Origin: Bradyrhizobium sp. 21
GTDB lineage: Bacteria; Pseudomonadota; Alphaproteobacteria; Rhizobiales; Xanthobacteraceae
Assembly: GCF_023073335.1 (NCBI RefSeq)
Contig: NZ_JADPJG010000028.1
Span: forward strand, 1 to 64,000
Length of the DNA stretch: 64,000 nt
Direction: 5' to 3'
The notes beneath the pieces are model-generated. The model was not told the DNA's origin. It searched no databases and saw only the letters and a program-made list of their open reading frames with translations. Position 1 is the first letter of the stretch; each line of letters begins with the position of its first letter. Of this stretch, positions 61,943-64,000 are shown piece by piece. Both the position numbers and the translations under genes were made by a program.

Positions 61943-62191
61943 TCAGTCCTCAGGACTGCCTTCAGAATTGACCTGCGTGTGGCCGTCCGGGCCGCGTCCG
62001 AACACGCCGAAGCGACTTGATTTGACGTTGGCTCCTGCATCGACAGTGGCTGCCGCCAGTCCGAGCTTGAGGAGTTCTCGCACCGCCGCGGCTCGCGTCG
62101 GCATGCGATGTTTGAACCGGAAATCGTCCACCGCGGCCAGTTCTTCCGGTGACAGCATGACCTGGAGCCGCTCGGCGCGAAGGTCGTTCAT
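61943..62191 (-). CDS. Ribbon-helix-helix-like small protein
   Basis: The 82-residue protein begins NDLRAERLQVMLSPEELAAV and continues DDFRFKHRMPTRAAAVRELL, a beta strand plus helix-turn-helix pattern typical of ribbon-helix-helix (Arc/MetJ type) DNA-binding proteins. A palindrome at 62212-62232 lies just upstream and may be its own operator. No toxin partner gene is adjacent, so an antitoxin role is not supported. Confidence 0.72.
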   Translation of the reverse strand: MNDLRAERLQVMLSPEELAAVDDFRFKHRMPTRAAAVRELLKLGLAAATVDAGANVKSSRFGVFGRGPDGHTQVNSEGSPED

Positions 62192-62211
62192 GGTTTCACC
62201 CAATATGAGTA

Positions 62212-62232
62212 AGTTGAGTTGTCTACTCAACT
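62212..62232. promoter_or_regulatory. Palindrome upstream of the ribbon-helix-helix gene
   Basis: AGTTGAG (62212-62218) and CTCAACT (62226-62232) are perfect inverted arms separated by seven bases. It is 20 bases upstream of the start codon, in an AT-richer region, and is a plausible autoregulatory site. Confidence 0.55.
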
Positions 62233-62360
62233 AACTAACTCGGTTGGGGTTCCGCCAACTGTGGCGGCGGCGCCAAGTGAGCTAAAATATATAGCTAGAT
62301 CAATGGGTTAATAAGATGTAGAAGAATCGCGGGGGTGCAGCCGGTCGACTGGAGAGACTC

Positions 62361-62528
62361 ATGACAGAGCAGAACAGATTGCCCTGCACGCTTTTCGAAG
62401 AGGCGATGCCCCACAAGTCGCTGCGTCCCAGCCACCGGAAGGTCATGGAGCAGGTCGAGCGCTGGGCCAACAGCACAGGCCTTCAACCGCCCAAATCCCA
62501 GCCTCCGGTGCCTGAGAAAGCAGGCTAG
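62361..62528 (+). CDS. 55-residue hydrophilic protein
   Basis: The short frame has GGAGAG just before its ATG. It encodes TEQNRLPCTLFEEAMPHKSL followed by VMEQVERWANSTGLQPP and a Pro-rich end. Its TAG stop overlaps the stop of the convergent DUF3147 gene. The function is unknown. Confidence 0.62.
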   Translation: MTEQNRLPCTLFEEAMPHKSLRPSHRKVMEQVERWANSTGLQPPKSQPPVPEKAG

Positions 62529-63013
62529 GGCTTCGCGAAGGGAGAGGCCTTTGCCGATGGCGTAGAGGCGGATCGGTGTGGTTTGCGGGAGACGATGCGA
62601 AGCTTGCGCCTGAGCCACCACGCAAATACGGAGACGGCGGCCCATGCCAGGATGGCCGCGACGAATGCGCCGATCGCGGTTGTCCAAACCAGGGCGCAAA
62701 ACACGGCAGCGAACGCTGCGAGACCGATACTTCCAAGGCCGGCGCCCGCAGCATCGAGCGCCGCCGCCTGCTGTCCGCGCCGCCGCCCGCTCAGACCGGC
62801 CTTCTCCTTGGCGTGACGCTGGTGGCTTTCGACAAGCGTCGCGCTCGCACAGAAGATGGCTGGAAGCGCGAGAAACAGCCCGCCGACAGAGGGGCCGAAA
62901 CGCGAGCCGAGGACTCCCGCGAGCACTGTCGCGAAGCCGCCGAGTCCGAAGCGAACGGCGTATTCGTACCAGCGCGTCTGCTTCAACGCCGATGAAGACA
63001 GTTTGACCAGCAT
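62525..63013 (-). CDS. DUF3147-like membrane protein, second copy
   Basis: The 162-residue protein has about four membrane helices (VRFGLGGFATVLAGVLGSRF, VGGLFLALPAIFCASATLV and two after a polar loop) and a basic tail. The LPAIFCASATLVESHQ segment is typical of DUF3147-type proteins. Its ATG overlaps the stop of the upstream DUF3147-like gene as TGATG, so the two are translationally coupled. Confidence 0.8.
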   Translation of the reverse strand: MLVKLSSSALKQTRWYEYAVRFGLGGFATVLAGVLGSRFGPSVGGLFLALPAIFCASATLVESHQRHAKEKAGLSGRRRGQQAAALDAAGAGLGSIGLAAFAAVFCALVWTTAIGAFVAAILAWAAVSVFAWWLRRKLRIVSRKPHRSASTPSAKASPFAKP

Positions 63014-63360
63014 CAGGCCGCACCTCCGAAGCCCGCGAGCAGACCGAAGGCGACCACGAGCCAAACGCCAAAGGCGAGGATCGTGGCGGGGAGCGCACCG
63101 AGACGAAGCCTCATCAGCAACTGACAGACGGCGAAGCTGTAACAGGCGAGGGCGACCGCGCCATAGATCATCGTTCGGCTTTCGGCCGCGGCATAATGCG
63201 GGCCGTGTTGGACGACGGCGATGCCAAGGGTGGCCAGCGCAACCGACGGCGCCGCGCCCAGAAGCCCGGCAAAGCTCTTCGGCCGAAGCATGTCGCTGAA
63301 AATGGCGAACACGGAGACGATCAGGCCGCCGGCGACGAAGCGCAGCAGATACTCGGTCAT
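63013..63360 (-). CDS. DUF3147-like membrane protein, first copy
   Basis: The 115-residue protein has four short membrane helices (LLRFVAGGLIVSVFAIFSDM, LLGAAPSVALATLGIAV, and two in the second half). Its start overlaps the stop of the PAP2 phosphatase gene (ATGA) and its stop overlaps the next start. It is half the length of typical paired-helix proteins and may form a heterodimer with its neighbour. Confidence 0.8.
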   Translation of the reverse strand: MTEYLLRFVAGGLIVSVFAIFSDMLRPKSFAGLLGAAPSVALATLGIAVVQHGPHYAAAESRTMIYGAVALACYSFAVCQLLMRLRLGALPATILAFGVWLVVAFGLLAGFGGAA

Positions 63361-63941
63361 GGCGGCCCCCGCCGGTTTTCGCTCCCGCCCCGCGATCCGC
63401 TGAGCGTCCATGGCCGCAACAGCCTCTCCACGGCCGCGCCAAGCGCGAAGCCCGCGACCACGTCGCTCGCCCAATGCGCGAGCACCGCAATCCGTGTCAG
63501 CGACAGCGCGACGGCAACCGTGCGCACCAACCGACGCGGCGTCTTCGGCAGCAAGCCCGCCGCGGATGCAAGTGCGCCCATATGAACCGCGTGGCCGGAA
63601 GGGAAAGCGTCACGCGCCCGCCCTGAGATCGGAACTCCATGCCGGTGCCCGCGCAGGGTCAGCCGGTCTGGCCTGATCTGATTGAACACGGATTTCAGGA
63701 GATGAGGCAAAACGGCAGTCGCTATCGAAACAGCGAGAACGTGGTTTGCAACGGGCCGCTGTTGCGGATGCCGAAGATGAGCATAGAGCCACCCCGCTGC
63801 GGCCAGCCCGAGCAGCACGTGCTCGTCGGCAGCCCAAGTCACCACCTGTGCTGTGTGCTCCAGTCCTGAGTTGGTGTTCTCCGCGATCTCGCTTGCGAGC
63901 GCTGTATCGATAGGGGTGGGTTTTACTGTTACGAAAGCCAT
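63357..63941 (-). CDS. PAP2-family membrane phosphatase
   Basis: The 194-residue protein carries the three acid-phosphatase motifs: KSVFNQIRP (K-X6-RP), FPSGHAVH (PSGH) and TRIAVLAHWASD (the R-X5-H-X3-D motif). Several membrane helices surround them. PAP2 enzymes dephosphorylate lipid phosphates such as undecaprenyl pyrophosphate or phosphatidic acid at the membrane. It is the first gene of a tightly overlapping operon with two DUF3147-like genes, which suggests a joint role in lipid-linked envelope metabolism. The ATG at 63941 lies near the window end. Confidence 0.9.
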   Translation of the reverse strand: MAFVTVKPTPIDTALASEIAENTNSGLEHTAQVVTWAADEHVLLGLAAAGWLYAHLRHPQQRPVANHVLAVSIATAVLPHLLKSVFNQIRPDRLTLRGHRHGVPISGRARDAFPSGHAVHMGALASAAGLLPKTPRRLVRTVAVALSLTRIAVLAHWASDVVAGFALGAAVERLLRPWTLSGSRGGSENRRGPP

Positions 63942-64000
63942 CAAACTGCCATCAGCGAGATATTCTCCATGACAGTTTTATAAATTTTATATGACAGTGA

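Noticed and set aside
61943..62191. The ribbon-helix-helix gene as an antitoxin
   Set aside because: No small toxin-like gene is adjacent on the same strand; the neighbouring 55-residue gene is convergent on the other side and hydrophilic.

Overview
The window reads as chromosome of a Bradyrhizobium-like alphaproteobacterium. The evidence is a very GC-rich genome, a complete Calvin-cycle operon with red-type (form IC) RuBisCO, a chemoreceptor array with HAMP and MCP domains, HWE-type and poly-HAMP sensor kinases, a folate-binding YgfZ / Tag / HD-hydrolase cluster, and intergenic palindromic repeats of the kind common in that genus. The assignment is from gene content and style; no database search was run.

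Layout. 1-6.6 kb: the 3' end of one methyl-accepting chemotaxis protein (MCP) gene and three complete ones in tandem. 6.6-13.1 kb (minus strand): a very hydrophobic DUF2339 protein, an NrtR-like Nudix regulator with a dual-specificity-type phosphatase, and an overlapping ygfZ-tag-HD hydrolase operon. 13.2-17.4 kb: a dihydroorotase-family gene, then an AT-richer 860-residue helicase with a C-terminal PD-(D/E)XK-like nuclease motif, then a diverged, internally deleted second copy of the dihydroorotase 3' end. This looks like an insertion at the end of a housekeeping gene and is the best candidate for an undescribed defence element here. 17.6-29 kb: housekeeping and catabolic genes (rhodanese, Nudix, SRAP, CoA transferase, FAD-linked oxidase, TsaC/Sua5), a tRNA-Pro(CGG), an orphan TctC-type binding protein and a second AT-rich accessory gene with an FRG domain.

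29-35 kb: an N-carbamoyl-D-amino-acid hydrolase, a repeat-rich stretch of about 1 kb without a convincing gene, a TetR repressor and MFS transporter flanked by two copies of one palindromic operator, and small proteins. 35.1-44.9 kb: divergent cbbR and cbbF-cbbP-cbbT-cbbA-cbbL-cbbS-cbbX-cbbE, which together encode CO2 fixation by the Calvin cycle, its activator and its RuBisCO activase. Two RNA hairpins sit between cbbS and cbbX.

45-53.5 kb: a PAS-GGDEF-EAL c-di-GMP enzyme, a periplasmic Do-type protease and a run of small secreted, membrane or basic proteins. 52-59.9 kb: a REC-PAS-HWE kinase and a 2096-residue sensor kinase with eleven near-identical 92-residue HAMP repeats, a GAF domain, a kinase core and three receiver domains. 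60-64 kb: small envelope proteins, a DUF4142 protein, a ribbon-helix-helix type protein with a palindrome in front of it, and a PAP2 phosphatase-DUF3147-DUF3147 operon with overlapping genes.

Starts were chosen from start codons, Shine-Dalgarno-like sequences and family alignment from memory. Functions without visible motifs are labelled as inference.
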